A DNA stretch of 5,349 nt from positions 1 through 5,349 of the forward strand of contig WALR01000071.1 in assembly GCA_015522765.1 (NCBI GenBank), given 5' to 3'. Each line of letters starts with the position of its first letter. The first letter of the stretch is position 1. This stretch comes from Candidatus Woesearchaeota archaeon. GTDB lineage: Archaea; Nanobdellota; Nanobdellia; Woesearchaeales; WALR01. Below the pieces are notes generated by a model that was not told where the DNA came from, did no database searches, and saw only the letters and a list, made by a program, of their open reading frames with translations. Of the stretch, positions 5,264 to 5,349 are shown in pieces. The translations under genes and the position numbers were made by a program.

Positions 5264-5349
5264 ATGATTAATAAAGAGGAAATTCAGAGAAAAATTGAGG
5301 ATATTGAGCAAACTCAGAGAAAAATGTGGAGAAAATCAAAATATAGTAA
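5264..5349 (+). CDS. unrecognised Lys/Glu/Gln-rich protein, N-terminal fragment
   Basis: ATG 5264 opens a frame that stays open for 28 codons to the window end. The peptide begins MINKEEIQRKIEDIEQ and continues with TQRKMWRKSKYS. It is highly charged and likely helical or coiled coil, with a repeated QRK unit ten residues apart that reflects a 30-base repeat in the DNA. The only gene on the plus strand, it is AT-richer than its neighbours. A TATA element about 30 nt upstream supports the start. Function cannot be stated from this fragment. Confidence 0.5.
   Translation, partial: MINKEEIQRKIEDIEQTQRKMWRKSKYS
5284..5325 (+). repeat. direct repeat of 12 nt, 30-nt period
   Basis: TCAGAGAAAAAT occurs at 5284-5295 and again at 5314-5325, exactly 30 nt (ten codons) apart, inside the rightmost gene. 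It encodes the repeated QRK segment. More copies may lie beyond the window, or it may be low-complexity coding sequence. Confidence 0.45.

Noticed and set aside
1..5349. CRISPR arrays, insertion sequences, rRNA genes
   Set aside because: No regularly spaced direct repeats, transposase motifs, terminal inverted repeats or rRNA-like stretches were seen. The only direct repeat is the two-copy one inside the rightmost coding fragment.

Overview
The window looks like archaeal chromosomal DNA of a compact, gene-dense genome. The main evidence is a proteasome-activating nucleotidase (PAN, the archaeal proteasomal ATPase) and short intergenic gaps. TTTAAA-type TATA boxes also sit about 27.5 nt upstream of start codons, so the mRNAs are predicted to be leaderless. 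A DPANN or euryarchaeal source is possible, but nothing here fixes the lineage.

Layout, left to right. Positions 1-175 (minus) hold the N-terminus of a PEP/pyruvate-binding (PPDK_N, PEP-synthase-like) protein that runs out of the window. The gap at 176-331 carries a perfectly palindromic TATA box (198-207). In the minus direction it fits the PPDK_N gene. In the plus direction it points to position 229-230, where a 64-nt element closed by a perfect 7-bp stem (229-292) begins; this is a candidate small structured RNA. Positions 332-952 (minus) are an unrecognised 206-aa charged soluble protein. Positions 1020-2156 (minus) are PAN. Positions 2222-3562 and 3564-4967 (minus) are the TldE (PmbA-like) and TldD subunits of the TldD/TldE zinc protease, arranged as a tldD-tldE operon with one base between stop and start. 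The 296-nt gap at 4968-5263 holds the tldD promoter, an unusually long tldD leader with two tiny nested frames, and two further TATA-like boxes. Positions 5264-5349 (plus) are the start of an unrecognised Lys/Glu/Gln-rich protein.

Functionally the core is a proteolysis neighbourhood. PAN unfolds substrates for the 20S proteasome (not encoded here), and TldD/TldE degrades or trims unfolded peptides. PAN follows tldE on the same strand after 65 bp but has its own TATA box, so it is probably transcribed independently, with read-through possible. The least explained parts are the candidate RNA at 229-292 and the layered leader of tldD.
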